Below, piece by piece: positions 24,244 to 32,062 of a stretch of 35,809 nucleotides of DNA; positions within the stretch are counted from its first letter, which is position 1; every line of letters begins with the position of its first letter. Source of the stretch: Acetobacteraceae bacterium (GTDB taxonomy: Bacteria; Pseudomonadota; Alphaproteobacteria; Acetobacterales; Acetobacteraceae); assembly GCA_003164455.1 (NCBI GenBank), contig PLTJ01000068.1, forward strand, positions 4,141 to 39,949. The letters are read 5' to 3'. Below the pieces are notes generated by a model, which was given only the letters and a program-made list of their open reading frames with translations, did not search any database and had not been told where the DNA came from. The translations under genes and the position numbers were made by a program.

Positions 24244-25499
24244 GCCCGCAACTCCACCACGTTTCCCCCGGCCACGCGTCCGATGAGGGTCATGATCCGC
24301 CGCGTCACCGCCTCCTGGATCTTCTGATTCTCATCTGCGTATTGGTGCTGATCATACACATCGGCGATGCCGCCCTCCCGGTGATTCTGGATTCTGTTCA
24401 TCGCGTCGCGGCCAAAGCCGAGGCTGGTGATCATGGTGCCATGCGTCCGGCGCAAGTCGTGCGGCGTCACCTTGTCCGGCGCGAGGATGCCCAGGGCAGC
24501 GCACGTGTCCCGCATCGCGCCGTCCAGGCCCGCCACCGCCCGCGCGCCGCGCTCATCAGCCGGGAAGGCGAAGCCGGTCTTCGCTTCACCGACCTCGGCC
24601 AGTAGGTCCAGGACCGGTGCGGTCAGCCAAACCCTGTGTCCGGCGCCGTTCTTGGTGCCCGGCCAGCCAAGTGCGAGGTCCGGGTCGCCGGGCAGTTCCC
24701 ACCACCCGCCGCTGATATGTTCGCGGCGCATACAGGAGACCTCGCCCGGCCGTTGCCCGGTCAACAAGATTGTTTTCAGGGCCGCGCTGCGAACAAGCCC
24801 GGCCCTGTCGAACTCCGCCCAGAACCGCGGCAGTTCGGATTCGCTCAACACCCGCTCCCGTGATTTGGTCGCGTTGCGCGTCACGCCGTGACAGGGGTTC
24901 ACCGCGATATCGCCGAGCTCCTCCCTGATCGCCCAGGCGAAGATGGCGCTTGCCGAAGCAAGCACTTGGTTTGCCATCACAGGCGCACCGCCCTCGGTCA
25001 GCTTCCGGACGACCGCGCGGACATCGCCGCGTGTGACGTCGCGAGCGCGCAGCTTGCCCCACCGGGGAAGCAAATGCTTCGTCACCAACGCGTCGGCCTG
25101 CCGCCAGGATTTGTTGCCTCCCGGGCGCTTGGCGTGTTCCAGGTAGCGGGCGGCCACGTCCTGGAAGGTCTCGGCCCTGGTGCCGCGCAGCTTCTCGGCC
25201 TGCGGGTCCGTCCCGCGCGCCACCTGCCCCAGGAGGTCACGCGCCCGGTCGCGCGCGTCGGCGAGGCCAATCGCATCCGCCCGACCAATCGTGAACACTC
25301 GCAGCCGGCCGCCGGCCCGGTAGGTGAACCTCCAACTCCTGCTCCCGCTGGGCTGCACGGCCAGAGCGAGGCCGGGCGCTATCGCGTCCCAGAAGAGCAC
25401 GCGGTCGGGTCCCGGGGCGACGGACCGAATAAACCGGTCGCTGAGCCGAAGCTTGTTAGGCTGCCTCGGCGGTGACCCGTCTCGTCGGGGTCGTGGCAT
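24240..25499 (-). CDS. int: Tyrosine recombinase / integrase (DUF4102-type N-terminus)
   Basis: The 419-residue length is typical of P4/phage-like integrases with an N-terminal DUF4102 domain (LSDRFIRSVAPGPDRVLFWDAIAPGLALAVQPSGSRSWRFTYR). A SAM-like core-binding domain spans about 110-205. The catalytic domain has the full set of residues: Arg250 in LLTGQRPGEV, Lys283 in GTKNGAGHRVWL, His347 and Arg350 in TPHDLRRTHGT, His373 in QNHREGG, and the nucleophile Tyr387 in VYDQHQYADE. It should catalyse site-specific insertion and excision of the element. A GGAG ribosome site lies 7 bases before the ATG. The right-hand candidate att copy is 159 bases upstream of its start, in the usual position for an integrase next to its attachment site. 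It appears intact. Confidence 0.95.
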   Translation of the reverse strand: MPRPRRDGSPPRQPNKLRLSDRFIRSVAPGPDRVLFWDAIAPGLALAVQPSGSRSWRFTYRAGGRLRVFTIGRADAIGLADARDRARDLLGQVARGTDPQAEKLRGTRAETFQDVAARYLEHAKRPGGNKSWRQADALVTKHLLPRWGKLRARDVTRGDVRAVVRKLTEGGAPVMANQVLASASAIFAWAIREELGDIAVNPCHGVTRNATKSRERVLSESELPRFWAEFDRAGLVRSAALKTILLTGQRPGEVSCMRREHISGGWWELPGDPDLALGWPGTKNGAGHRVWLTAPVLDLLAEVGEAKTGFAFPADERGARAVAGLDGAMRDTCAALGILAPDKVTPHDLRRTHGTMITSLGFGRDAMNRIQNHREGGIADVYDQHQYADENQKIQEAVTRRIMTLIGRVAGGNVVELRA

Positions 25500-25535
25500 G
25501 GTCGGTCTCCGTATAACGCTGGGGTAACAGAGCGG

Positions 25536-25649
25536 CCTTAATGAACCCTAATACACCTTAACGCGGATTAACAGGGAAAACCGCGCAACCGACGGAGTTA
25601 CCGATGTTTTTTGCGCATCAAAAATAGCAGGCAAACAGGGGCAAACGGG
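25536..25649. repeat. Short repeated motifs between integrase and right end (candidate arm-type sites)
   Basis: CCTTAA occurs at 25536-25541 and 25556-25561, 20 bases apart, and again in the repeat core. GCAAACAGG (25631-25639) and GCAAACGGG (25641-25649) are spaced one helical turn apart. Arrays like this fit binding sites for an integrase arm domain or accessory proteins. No gene is seen in 25500-25717. Confidence 0.35.
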
Positions 25650-25657
25650 CGCGCTTG

Positions 25658-25672
25658 TTAAGGGGTCCTTAA
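25658..25672. promoter_or_regulatory. CtrA-type box TTAA-N7-TTAA upstream of motB; contains the right 14-bp repeat (candidate attR)
   Basis: TTAAGGGGTCCTTAA is a perfect TTAA-N7-TTAA, the full site recognised by the alphaproteobacterial response regulator CtrA, which controls flagellar genes in many members of the class. It lies 46-60 bases before the motB ATG. Bases 25659-25672 are also identical to 9755-9768, so the same bases are the candidate right attachment repeat. Confidence 0.55.
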
Positions 25673-25717
25673 CCGCGTGAACGCAGGATAGTCACCGGTT
25701 TCGGATGGTGATCGGCG

Positions 25718-26758
25718 ATGAGCGGCAAGCGGCGATCGGGCGACAAGTCGGCGCTGATCGTGATCAAGCACGACGGTGGGGAGGATGCCGAGCACCACGG
25801 CGGCGCCTGGAAGGTGGCCTATGCCGATTTCATGACCGCCATGATGGCGTTCTTCCTGCTGATGTGGCTGCTGAACGCCACCACGGAGGCGCAGAAGCAT
25901 GGCCTTGCCGACTATTTCTCGCCGACCGCCTCGCTGATCCACTCCGTGTCAGGCACTGGTCTGCCGTTCGGTGGCCGTACGCCGTTCGACAACGGCGCCA
26001 TGGTCTCCGACCAGGGTGCCATGAGCGTCATGCCGGCCAACTCGGTCGCACCGCCCGACCCCGACGAAGACGATTCGGATGCCTCGACGGAGCCGGTCCA
26101 CCCGAACAGCCTCCAAAACTCCGGCCTGGAGCAAGGCACCGCGAGCGGCAATGCGGCGGTTGCCGGGCCACAATCCGGCATCCAGGCGCCCGGCGGCGGC
26201 CCGGCGCTGACCGAGGCGGCAGCGCCGCCGACACAGGCGCAGACCGCCGGGTTGCTGCGGGCCGAGCAGGAGCATCGCCAGGCGGCGGCGTTCCAGGAAG
26301 CTGCCGAGCAGATCCGCCAGGCCGTGCTCGCCGACCCGCAATTGGTCACGCTCGCGAGCCAGCTTGCCATCGACGTGACGCCGGAGGGGTTGCGCATCCA
26401 GATCCTGGACGAGGACCACCGGCCGATGTTCGACTCAGGGTCTTCCGTGTTGCTGGACCGCGCCCACGCACTGCTGCTGAAAGTCGCCCCCGTACTGGCG
26501 AAGCTGTCGGAAGGCATTGCCATCTCAGGCCATACCGATGCCGCGCCTTATCGCGGCGGCGACAAGTCGAACTGGGAGCTTTCCACCGAGCGTGCCAATG
26601 CCACCCGCCGGCTGTTGGTCGAGGCAGGGCTGCAGGATTCCCGTTTCCGCAGCGTGTCGGGGAATGCCGACCGTGATCCATTGCTGCCGGCCGATCCGTT
26701 CGCCGCGGCGAACCGGCGGATCACCATCGTGGTGTTGCGGTCCGCGCCGAGAAACTGA
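25718..26758 (+). CDS. motB: Flagellar motor stator protein MotB
   Basis: The 346-residue protein has one N-terminal membrane helix, AYADFMTAMMAFFLLMWLL, carrying the essential proton-binding Asp (about residue 37). A long acidic, Pro/Ala-rich linker (about 95-215) follows, then an OmpA-like peptidoglycan-binding domain at about 225-340 (FDSGSSVLLDRAHALLLKVAPVL, ISGHTDAAPY, NWELSTERANATRRLLVEAG, and NRRITIVVL). MotB anchors the stator to the cell wall and forms the proton channel with MotA. It precedes motA by 9 bases, an inversion of the usual motA-motB order. The ATG is at 25718. The CtrA-type box just upstream suggests cell-cycle or motility regulation. Confidence 0.96.
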   Translation: MSGKRRSGDKSALIVIKHDGGEDAEHHGGAWKVAYADFMTAMMAFFLLMWLLNATTEAQKHGLADYFSPTASLIHSVSGTGLPFGGRTPFDNGAMVSDQGAMSVMPANSVAPPDPDEDDSDASTEPVHPNSLQNSGLEQGTASGNAAVAGPQSGIQAPGGGPALTEAAAPPTQAQTAGLLRAEQEHRQAAAFQEAAEQIRQAVLADPQLVTLASQLAIDVTPEGLRIQILDEDHRPMFDSGSSVLLDRAHALLLKVAPVLAKLSEGIAISGHTDAAPYRGGDKSNWELSTERANATRRLLVEAGLQDSRFRSVSGNADRDPLLPADPFAAANRRITIVVLRSAPRN

Positions 26759-26767
26759 GCGGGGCCC

Positions 26768-27634
26768 ATGCTCGTCATCGGTGGATTGGTTTTCCTGCTC
26801 GTCTGTGTGTTCGGCAGCTACATGGCTTCCGGCGGCAGCCTCGGGGTTTTGCTCGAGGCACTCCCGTTTGAGATACTGACCATCGGCGGCGCGGCAGTCG
26901 GCTCCTTCGTCATGGCTAACAGCATTTACGACGTGAAGCACACACTGGTCGCGTTGCGGAAGGTTCTGAAGGGAACGGACTACAATAAATCCGACTACAT
27001 CGACCTGCTCTGCTTACTGTTTTTCTTCGTCAGACTGGCGAGCACCAAAGGCTCGATGGCGCTGGAACCGCACATCGAGAAGCCACTGGAAAGCGCCGCC
27101 TTCAGGAAATTCCCGAAGATCCTGGCAAACCACCATGCCTGTCCGATGATCTGCGACTACCTGCGCATGGTGGGCATGAACGCCGATGACCCTCACCAGA
27201 TTGAGGACGTGATGGGGCGGGAGTTGAAAAAGATGCTGTACGAGGAGCTGCATCCAGCGCATGCGATGCAAACCATCGCCGATGCATTGCCGGCGCTCGG
27301 TATCGTTGCGGCTGTGCTGGGCGTGGTCAAAACGATGTCCCACATCGACCAGCCGCCGGCGGTGCTGGGGGCGATGATCGGTAGCGCGCTGGTCGGAACT
27401 TTCCTGGGCGTGCTGCTGGCCTACGGGCTGGCCGGACCTTGCGCCAGCCGGATGAAGAGCATGGTCGAGGAGGAGAGCAAGTATTTCGAAGTGATCCGCG
27501 CCGTGCTGGTTGCCCATCTGCATGGCAATGCGCCGCAGGTGAGCGTGGAGGCCGGACGCAAAATGGCGCCCAACCAGCACATGCCGACATTCTTCGAGCT
27601 GGAGAACGCGGTGCAGGACCTGCAGATCGGCTGA
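26768..27634 (+). CDS. motA: Flagellar motor stator protein MotA
   Basis: The 288-residue length matches MotA. Four membrane segments are visible: 1-20, about 34-52, about 170-190 (ALPALGIVAAVLGVVKTM), and about 200-222 (GAMIGSALVGTFLGVLLAYGLAGP). Between the second and third, the cytoplasmic loop has FVRLASTKGSMALEPHIE, where Arg89 and the following Glu residues correspond to the charged residues that touch FliG. Conserved prolines at the start of helix 3 are present. It assembles with MotB as the proton-driven stator. It lies 9 bases after motB in one operon. No other flagellar genes are in the window, so the stator pair is separate from the main flagellar cluster. Confidence 0.96.
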   Translation: MLVIGGLVFLLVCVFGSYMASGGSLGVLLEALPFEILTIGGAAVGSFVMANSIYDVKHTLVALRKVLKGTDYNKSDYIDLLCLLFFFVRLASTKGSMALEPHIEKPLESAAFRKFPKILANHHACPMICDYLRMVGMNADDPHQIEDVMGRELKKMLYEELHPAHAMQTIADALPALGIVAAVLGVVKTMSHIDQPPAVLGAMIGSALVGTFLGVLLAYGLAGPCASRMKSMVEEESKYFEVIRAVLVAHLHGNAPQVSVEAGRKMAPNQHMPTFFELENAVQDLQIG

Positions 27635-27648
27635 GCCCGATGCGCTGT

Positions 27649-27662
27649 TTGATCCATATCAA
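27649..27662. promoter_or_regulatory. FNR/FixK-type box upstream of the DASS transporter
   Basis: TTGATCCATATCAA is a perfect TTGAT-N4-ATCAA, the consensus for FNR/FnrL-type regulators. It sits 63-76 bases before the transporter ATG and just past the motA stop, in a position suited to activation under low oxygen. Confidence 0.65.
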
Positions 27663-27676
27663 GGCGGAATACCGTC

Positions 27677-27707
27677 CTGTGTGGGATTTCGAAACGAACC
27701 CACACAG
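27677..27707 (+). other. 9-bp hairpin in the leader of the transporter gene
   Basis: CTGTGTGGG (27677-27685) pairs with CCCACACAG (27699-27707) around a 13-base loop. It ends 17 bases before the ATG, just ahead of the ribosome site AAAGGTT. There is no U-tract, so it is more likely a 5' leader element than a motA terminator. Confidence 0.5.
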
Positions 27708-27724
27708 CGCGAAAGGTTCGGACG

Positions 27725-29215
27725 ATGTCCGTTACCACCCTCGCCACCCGACCTCTACCCTCCCGCGCGCCCCTGTGGGGCCTGGGACTGGCGGTGGCCG
27801 TGCTTGTCCTCATCCTTGCCTGTCCCACACCGGAGGGCCTGCCGCTTGCCGGTCAGCGCATGCTGGCGGTGTTCGGCTTTGCCGTCGTCGTCTGGATAAC
27901 AGAGACATTGGATTACGCCGTCAGCGCCGTCGTCATCGGCGCACTGATGGCAATCCTGCTTGGTATTTCACCCGATCCGGCCAAACCACAGGTCCTGATG
28001 GGCACGGTGCAGGGCCTGACGCTGGCGGTCAGCGGCTTCAGCAACACCGCGCTGATCCTGGTGGCCGCCGCCTTGTTCCTGTCCGTCGCCATGACGATCA
28101 CCGGGCTGGACCGGCGGATCGCGCTATTCATCCTGTCCTGCGTCGGTACGCGCACCAGCCGCGTGGTGATCGGCGGCATCCTCGTTTCCATCGTGCTGAG
28201 CTTCCTGGTGCCCAGCGCAACCGCCCGTGCCGCAGCGGTGATCCCGATCATGATGGGTATCATCGTCGCTTTCGGCGTGGAGAAGCGTAGCCGGCTCGCA
28301 TCCCTGGTGATGATCACCACGGTGCAGGCGGTCAGTGTGTGGAATGTCGGGGTGAAGACCGCCGCGGCACAGAACATGATCGCCATCGGCTTCATCCAGC
28401 GGATGCTGGGCCACGATATCTCCTGGCTGCAGTGGCTGGCGGCGGCGGCACCGTTCTCCATCGCGATGTCGGTGGTGCTGTACGTGGTGATGATGCTGAT
28501 GCTGCCGCCGGAAACCGACGAGGTGCCCGGCGGCGCGGCTGCCATTGCCAAGGAGCGCGCCGCGTTGGGGCCGATGACCGGAAAGGAGCGTCGGCTGCTG
28601 ACGATCTCGTTGGTGTTGCTGTGCTTCTGGGCCACGGAGCAGGTGCTGCACCCGTTCGACAGCGCGACCACGACGACGGTGGCGGTGGCGCTGCTGTTCC
28701 TGCCCGGCATCGGCGTCATGCAGTGGAAGGAAGTGCAGGGACGAACCCCCTGGGGCACCATCGTCCTGTTCGGGATCGGCATCAGCCTCGGCACCGCGTT
28801 GTTGCAGACCCACGCGGCGTCCTGGCTCGCAAACCTGGTGGTCGCGACGTTCGGATTGGACCGGCTTGGCGCGCTGGCGATCCTGGCGGTCCTGGGCGCG
28901 TTCCTGATTATCATTCATCTGGGCTTCGCCAGTGCCACGGCGCTGGCGGCGTCGTTGATTCCGATCGTCATCGCGGTGCTTCAGAAGGTGCAGACGCCGG
29001 GGATCAACGTCATCGGTATGACGATGTTGCTGCAGTTCGTGGTCAGCTACGGCTTCGTGTTGCCGGTCAATTCGCCGCAGGGCATGCTGGCCTATGGCAC
29101 CGAAACCTTTGTCGCGCGCGATTTCATCCGCACCGGCCTGGTTCTGACGGTGTGTGCCTATGCGCTGACGTTGGTGTTCGGCGCGACCTACTGGCACTGG
29201 CTCGGCTACGTGTGA
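27725..29215 (+). CDS. DASS/SLC13-family anion (di-/tricarboxylate) symporter
   Basis: The 496-residue polytopic protein has about a dozen hydrophobic segments. The two halves each carry the SNT-like substrate/sodium loop of the family: SGFSNTALILVAA in the first half and GFASATALAASLIP in the second. LDYAVSAVVIGALMAILLG, VSIVLSFLVPSATARAAAVIPIM and LQFVVSYGFVLPVNSPQGMLAYGT also fit citrate/dicarboxylate carriers of the DASS group. It probably imports C4-dicarboxylates, citrate or a similar carboxylate with sodium or protons. The second loop has Ala in place of Asn (SAT), so specificity cannot be guessed closely. A perfect FNR-type box and a leader hairpin precede it. The antisense 333- and 357-residue frames and the plus-strand frame 28339-29619 are shadows. 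Confidence 0.88.
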   Translation: MSVTTLATRPLPSRAPLWGLGLAVAVLVLILACPTPEGLPLAGQRMLAVFGFAVVVWITETLDYAVSAVVIGALMAILLGISPDPAKPQVLMGTVQGLTLAVSGFSNTALILVAAALFLSVAMTITGLDRRIALFILSCVGTRTSRVVIGGILVSIVLSFLVPSATARAAAVIPIMMGIIVAFGVEKRSRLASLVMITTVQAVSVWNVGVKTAAAQNMIAIGFIQRMLGHDISWLQWLAAAAPFSIAMSVVLYVVMMLMLPPETDEVPGGAAAIAKERAALGPMTGKERRLLTISLVLLCFWATEQVLHPFDSATTTTVAVALLFLPGIGVMQWKEVQGRTPWGTIVLFGIGISLGTALLQTHAASWLANLVVATFGLDRLGALAILAVLGAFLIIIHLGFASATALAASLIPIVIAVLQKVQTPGINVIGMTMLLQFVVSYGFVLPVNSPQGMLAYGTETFVARDFIRTGLVLTVCAYALTLVFGATYWHWLGYV

Positions 29216-29661
29216 GGGCGGGAGCCGGGCACGCCGGCGGCGACCCCGGCCTTGCCTCGCCGGAGGCTGGCCGGCGCCTCGCCGAGCACATCGTGTCCAC
29301 CGCTGCCGAATACATCCAGGCGTTCCGTGAGGCGGAACGCCGCCACCGCCCGATGCGCTCGTGCACCAGCGTTACCAGTTCCCTCACCGCCGCCTCGGCA
29401 GGCCGGGCCACCCCGGCTTTCAGCACCATCAACCCGAGCGGCACCTGGCTTATCAGCGCATCTTTCGCCCCTACCCCGCGCATTCAGCGGCCGACTTCGT
29501 CGGACTGCGCAATCGGGATCGCGGCCAGCACTTCCTCCATCGCCCCGGCGGCCGGCTTGGCTGGAAACAGACCGAGCCCCGTGAAGCCGGCGGTGATCGC
29601 CCAGTCCGTCTCGGAATAGTCCACGACCGGCATGCGCAACCTCTGCGCCGCCCAGCGGCGA
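29206..29661 (-). pseudogene. Decayed propionyl-/acetyl-CoA synthetase gene
   Basis: Three consecutive fragments in two or more minus-strand frames match the C-terminal third of AMP-forming acyl-CoA synthetases of the PrpE/Acs group. First, WAAQRLRMPVVDYSETDWAI followed by TAGFTGLGLFPAKPAAG corresponds to the WAQRVL-VPVIDHWWQTETGW-I block, with part of the motif lost. Second, after a stop, come GVGAKDALISQVPLGLMVLKAG and VARPAEAAVRELVTLVHERIG. Third, in another frame, is VAAFRLTERLDVFGSGGHDVLGEA, corresponding to VAAF...LPKTRSGKILR with the catalytic lysine region ruined. Large parts between the fragments are missing, so it cannot make an enzyme. Family assignment is by recall of motif order. 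It lies between the DASS and acetate symporter genes, so a carboxylate-activation gene once stood beside carboxylate transporters. Confidence 0.75.
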
Positions 29662-29855
29662 TGGTGCCGGGAACCGGCGTGGGCGGAACGGGCCGCATGT
29701 CCTTCGGGTGCCGCAACTCAATCCTTGCAATCCTGTCATGCATCATGGATATAGCGAACAGTCCGTTGCGCGCGACACGAAGCGGTGCGCCAGCGTGGCG
29801 AATCAAAAGCACCTCGGTCCCAAAAGTGGGCCGTCAGTGGTAGGGGGAGAGAGAA

Positions 29856-30158
29856 ATGAGCGGGGATGTCGTGAGTCGTGTCAAGGCGAATCCAAAATTC
29901 GCCGAACTAATAGCGAAAAGAAATAAATACAGTTGGACATTGGCTATTCTTATGCTGGTGATCTATTATGGATTTATCCTGCTGGTTGCATTCGACAAGC
30001 AGTTTCTGGCGATCAAGATCGGTGCAACGATCACGCTCGCTTTCCCGATCGGTCTGGGCGTGATCCTGTCGGCGATCATCATTACTGGCCTCTATGTGCT
30101 GCGGGCCAACAACGTTTACGACCCGATGACCCGCGCTATCGTAGAGGACGCACGATGA
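29856..30158 (+). CDS. DUF485 membrane protein (YjcH-like)
   Basis: The 100-residue protein has two membrane helices ([20 protein letters not shown] and [28 protein letters not shown]). It carries the family's conserved start [16 protein letters not shown] and end [24 protein letters not shown]485 proteins are encoded directly before ActP-type solute:sodium symporters and are thought to assist them, though their exact role is unclear. A strong AGGGGGAGAGAGAA ribosome site precedes ATG 29856. Its stop overlaps the next start as ATGA, so the pair is translationally coupled. The 190 bases upstream hold no gene that I can support. Confidence 0.9.
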   Translation: MSGDVVSRVKANPKFAELIAKRNKYSWTLAILMLVIYYGFILLVAFDKQFLAIKIGATITLAFPIGLGVILSAIIITGLYVLRANNVYDPMTRAIVEDAR

Positions 30159-31822
30159 TGCGCGCCCGCATCCGCCGCATGCTGGCGTTGGCGGCGTTGC
30201 CCGCGCTCGCGGCCGTGCCCGCCTTGGCTGCCGGCCCCGATGTCGGCCAGACGCAGCAACAGGGGACCAATTTCACCGCCATCGCGATGTTCGCCGGCTT
30301 CGTCATCCTCACGCTGTTCATCACCTACTGGGCGGCCAAGCGCACCCGCTCGAGGGCGGATTTCTACGCCGCCGGCGGCGGCATCACCGGCTTTCAGAAT
30401 GGTTTGGCGATTGCCGGCGACTATATGTCGGCGGCCTCGTTTCTCGGCATCTCGGCGCTGGTCTATGCCAGCGGCTATGACGGTCTGATCTACTCGATCG
30501 GCTTCCTGGTGGGCTGGCCGATCATCGTGACCCTGATGGCCGAGCGGCTGCGCAACCTCGGCAAGTACACCTTCGCCGACGTGGTCAGCTACCGGCTAGC
30601 GCAGACCCCTCTGCGCTGCCTTTCGGCTGCCGGCACGCTGGTGGTGGTGGCATTCTACCTGATCGCGCAAATGGTCGGTGCCGGCCAGCTCATCAAGCTG
30701 CTGTTCGGTCTGGACTACAACGTCGCGGTCGTGCTCGTCGGCGTGCTGATGGTGCTGTACGTCACCTTCGGCGGCATGCTGGCCACCACCTGGGTGCAGA
30801 TCGTCAAGGCCACCCTGCTGCTCGGCGGCGCCACGTTGATCGCGGTGCTGGTGCTGGTGCAGTTCGGCTTCAATCCCGCCGCGCTGTTCGCCCGCGCGGT
30901 CGAGGTGCACCCGAAGCATGCCGCCATCATGCTGCCCGGCGCCATCGTGGCGAACCCGGTGGAGGCGATCTCGCTTGGACTGGCGCTGATGTTCGGCACC
31001 GCTGGGCTGCCGCACATCCTGATGCGCTTCTTCACCGTGGCGGATGCAAAGGAAGCCCGCAAGTCGGTGTTCTGGGCAACCACCTTCATCGGCTACTTCT
31101 ACATCCTGACCTTCATCATCGGTTTCGGCGCGATCACGCTGGTTGCCACCAACAGTTTCTACCTCGACGGCGGCGGGTTGCGCGGCGGCGCCAACATGGC
31201 TGCGGTGTGGCTGGCCCATGCCGTGGGCGGCAACCTGCTGCTCGGTTTCATCTCGGCGGTGGCCTTCGCCACCATCCTCGCCGTGGTGTCGGGGCTGACG
31301 CTGGCCGGCGCCTCGGCGGTGTCGCACGACCTCTACGCCAGCGTGTTCCGCCTCGGCCGTGCCAATGAGCGGGACGAGTTGCGCGTCTCCAAGATCACCA
31401 CGCTGGTGCTCGGCGTGGTGGCCATCGTGCTGGGCATCGCCTTCGAGACGCAGAACATCGCCTTCATGGTCGGTCTCGCCTTCGCCATCGCCGCCAGCGC
31501 CAACTTCCCGGTGCTGTTCCTGTCGATGTACTGGCGCGGGCTGACCACGCTGGGCGCGGTGGTCGGCGGCTGGGCGGGGCTGCTGACCGCGCTCGTGCTG
31601 ACCGTCCTCAGCCCGTCGATCTGGGTGGCGGTGCTGCACAATCCGGCGCCGATCTTCTCACATAACGCGCCGGCGCTGTTCTCCATGCCGGTCGCCTTCA
31701 TCGGCTGCTGGCTATTCTCGATCCTCGACAATTCCGCTCGGGCCCGGAGCGAGAAGGAACTGTTCGAGGCGCAGTACATCCGTAGCCAGACCGGCATCGG
31801 CGCGGAGGGGGCGTCGCACTGA
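30155..31822 (+). CDS. actP: Acetate permease, solute:sodium symporter family (ActP-type)
   Basis: The start is the ATG of the ATGATG overlapping the DUF485 stop (555 residues); the track's 29933 start lies inside the DUF485 gene. A cleavable-looking N-terminal segment ([20 protein letters not shown]) is followed by about 13 helices, as in ActP. Family marks are [52 protein letters not shown], the aromatic/Gly loop [42 protein letters not shown], and [22 protein letters not shown]. ActP-type carriers import acetate, glycolate or other short carboxylates with sodium. The decayed CoA-synthetase gene upstream fits an old acetate/propionate uptake-and-activation cluster. A perfect palindromic terminator begins 27 bases after the stop. 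Confidence 0.92.
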   Translation: MMRARIRRMLALAALPALAAVPALAAGPDVGQTQQQGTNFTAIAMFAGFVILTLFITYWAAKRTRSRADFYAAGGGITGFQNGLAIAGDYMSAASFLGISALVYASGYDGLIYSIGFLVGWPIIVTLMAERLRNLGKYTFADVVSYRLAQTPLRCLSAAGTLVVVAFYLIAQMVGAGQLIKLLFGLDYNVAVVLVGVLMVLYVTFGGMLATTWVQIVKATLLLGGATLIAVLVLVQFGFNPAALFARAVEVHPKHAAIMLPGAIVANPVEAISLGLALMFGTAGLPHILMRFFTVADAKEARKSVFWATTFIGYFYILTFIIGFGAITLVATNSFYLDGGGLRGGANMAAVWLAHAVGGNLLLGFISAVAFATILAVVSGLTLAGASAVSHDLYASVFRLGRANERDELRVSKITTLVLGVVAIVLGIAFETQNIAFMVGLAFAIAASANFPVLFLSMYWRGLTTLGAVVGGWAGLLTALVLTVLSPSIWVAVLHNPAPIFSHNAPALFSMPVAFIGCWLFSILDNSARARSEKELFEAQYIRSQTGIGAEGASH

Positions 31823-31848
31823 CGCCCGGTCGCCTTTCTGTCCATATT

Positions 31849-31887
31849 GGGGCGTCCGGCCGCGGCCGGACGCCCCTGTCGTTTTCT
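31849..31887 (+). terminator. Perfect-palindrome terminator of the DUF485-actP operon
   Basis: GGGGCGTCCGGCCG and CGGCCGGACGCCCC form a 28-base perfect palindrome at 31849-31876, followed by TGTCGTTTTCTT. It lies 27 bases after actP, so the next gene should have its own promoter in 31888-32062. Confidence 0.88.
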
Positions 31888-32062
31888 TCGTACGCTACCC
31901 CGCATCCCAGTCGCGAACTGGCCGCGTTCGCCGTGCCATGCGCCCACCGCATCACCGAGGCGACGCCCACCCCGCTGGACGTGGCCGCGCGGTGTCGCTT
32001 CCTCTCTCTCCCGCGCCGGTTGGCCTGACCGAAGCGCCCGCCACCGAGGACCGCATTCGCTG

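Larger units (their letters stand above)
9755..25672. mobile_element. Candidate integrative element of about 15.9 kb carrying a helicase-nuclease defence gene
   Basis: Direct evidence is the exact 14-bp repeat TAAGGGGTCCTTAA at 9755-9768 and 25659-25672, with a tyrosine recombinase gene reading leftward from 25499, just inside the right copy. Between them lie typical element genes (AlpA-like regulator, Prim-Pol, AAA ATPase, prophage-type small proteins) and plus-strand cargo (Hhe-type helicase-nuclease, two envelope proteins). The flanks are ordinary chromosomal genes, gluQ and motB, which would be adjacent and co-oriented if the element were removed. No capsid, terminase, relaxase or type IV secretion gene is seen, so it resembles a satellite or a mobilizable island rather than a complete phage or conjugative element. 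The borders and the att role of the repeats are inferred. Confidence 0.7.

Noticed and set aside
28339-29619. 426-codon plus-strand frame overlapping the DASS transporter and pseudogene.
   Set aside because: It is out of frame with the transporter motifs, and its tail lies antisense to the synthetase remnants. The composition is that of a shadow.
31847-32062. N-terminal extension of the oxidoreductase from 31847, as given in the ORF track.
   Set aside because: It reads through a perfect palindromic terminator and gives an Arg/Pro-rich peptide unlike the rest of the protein.
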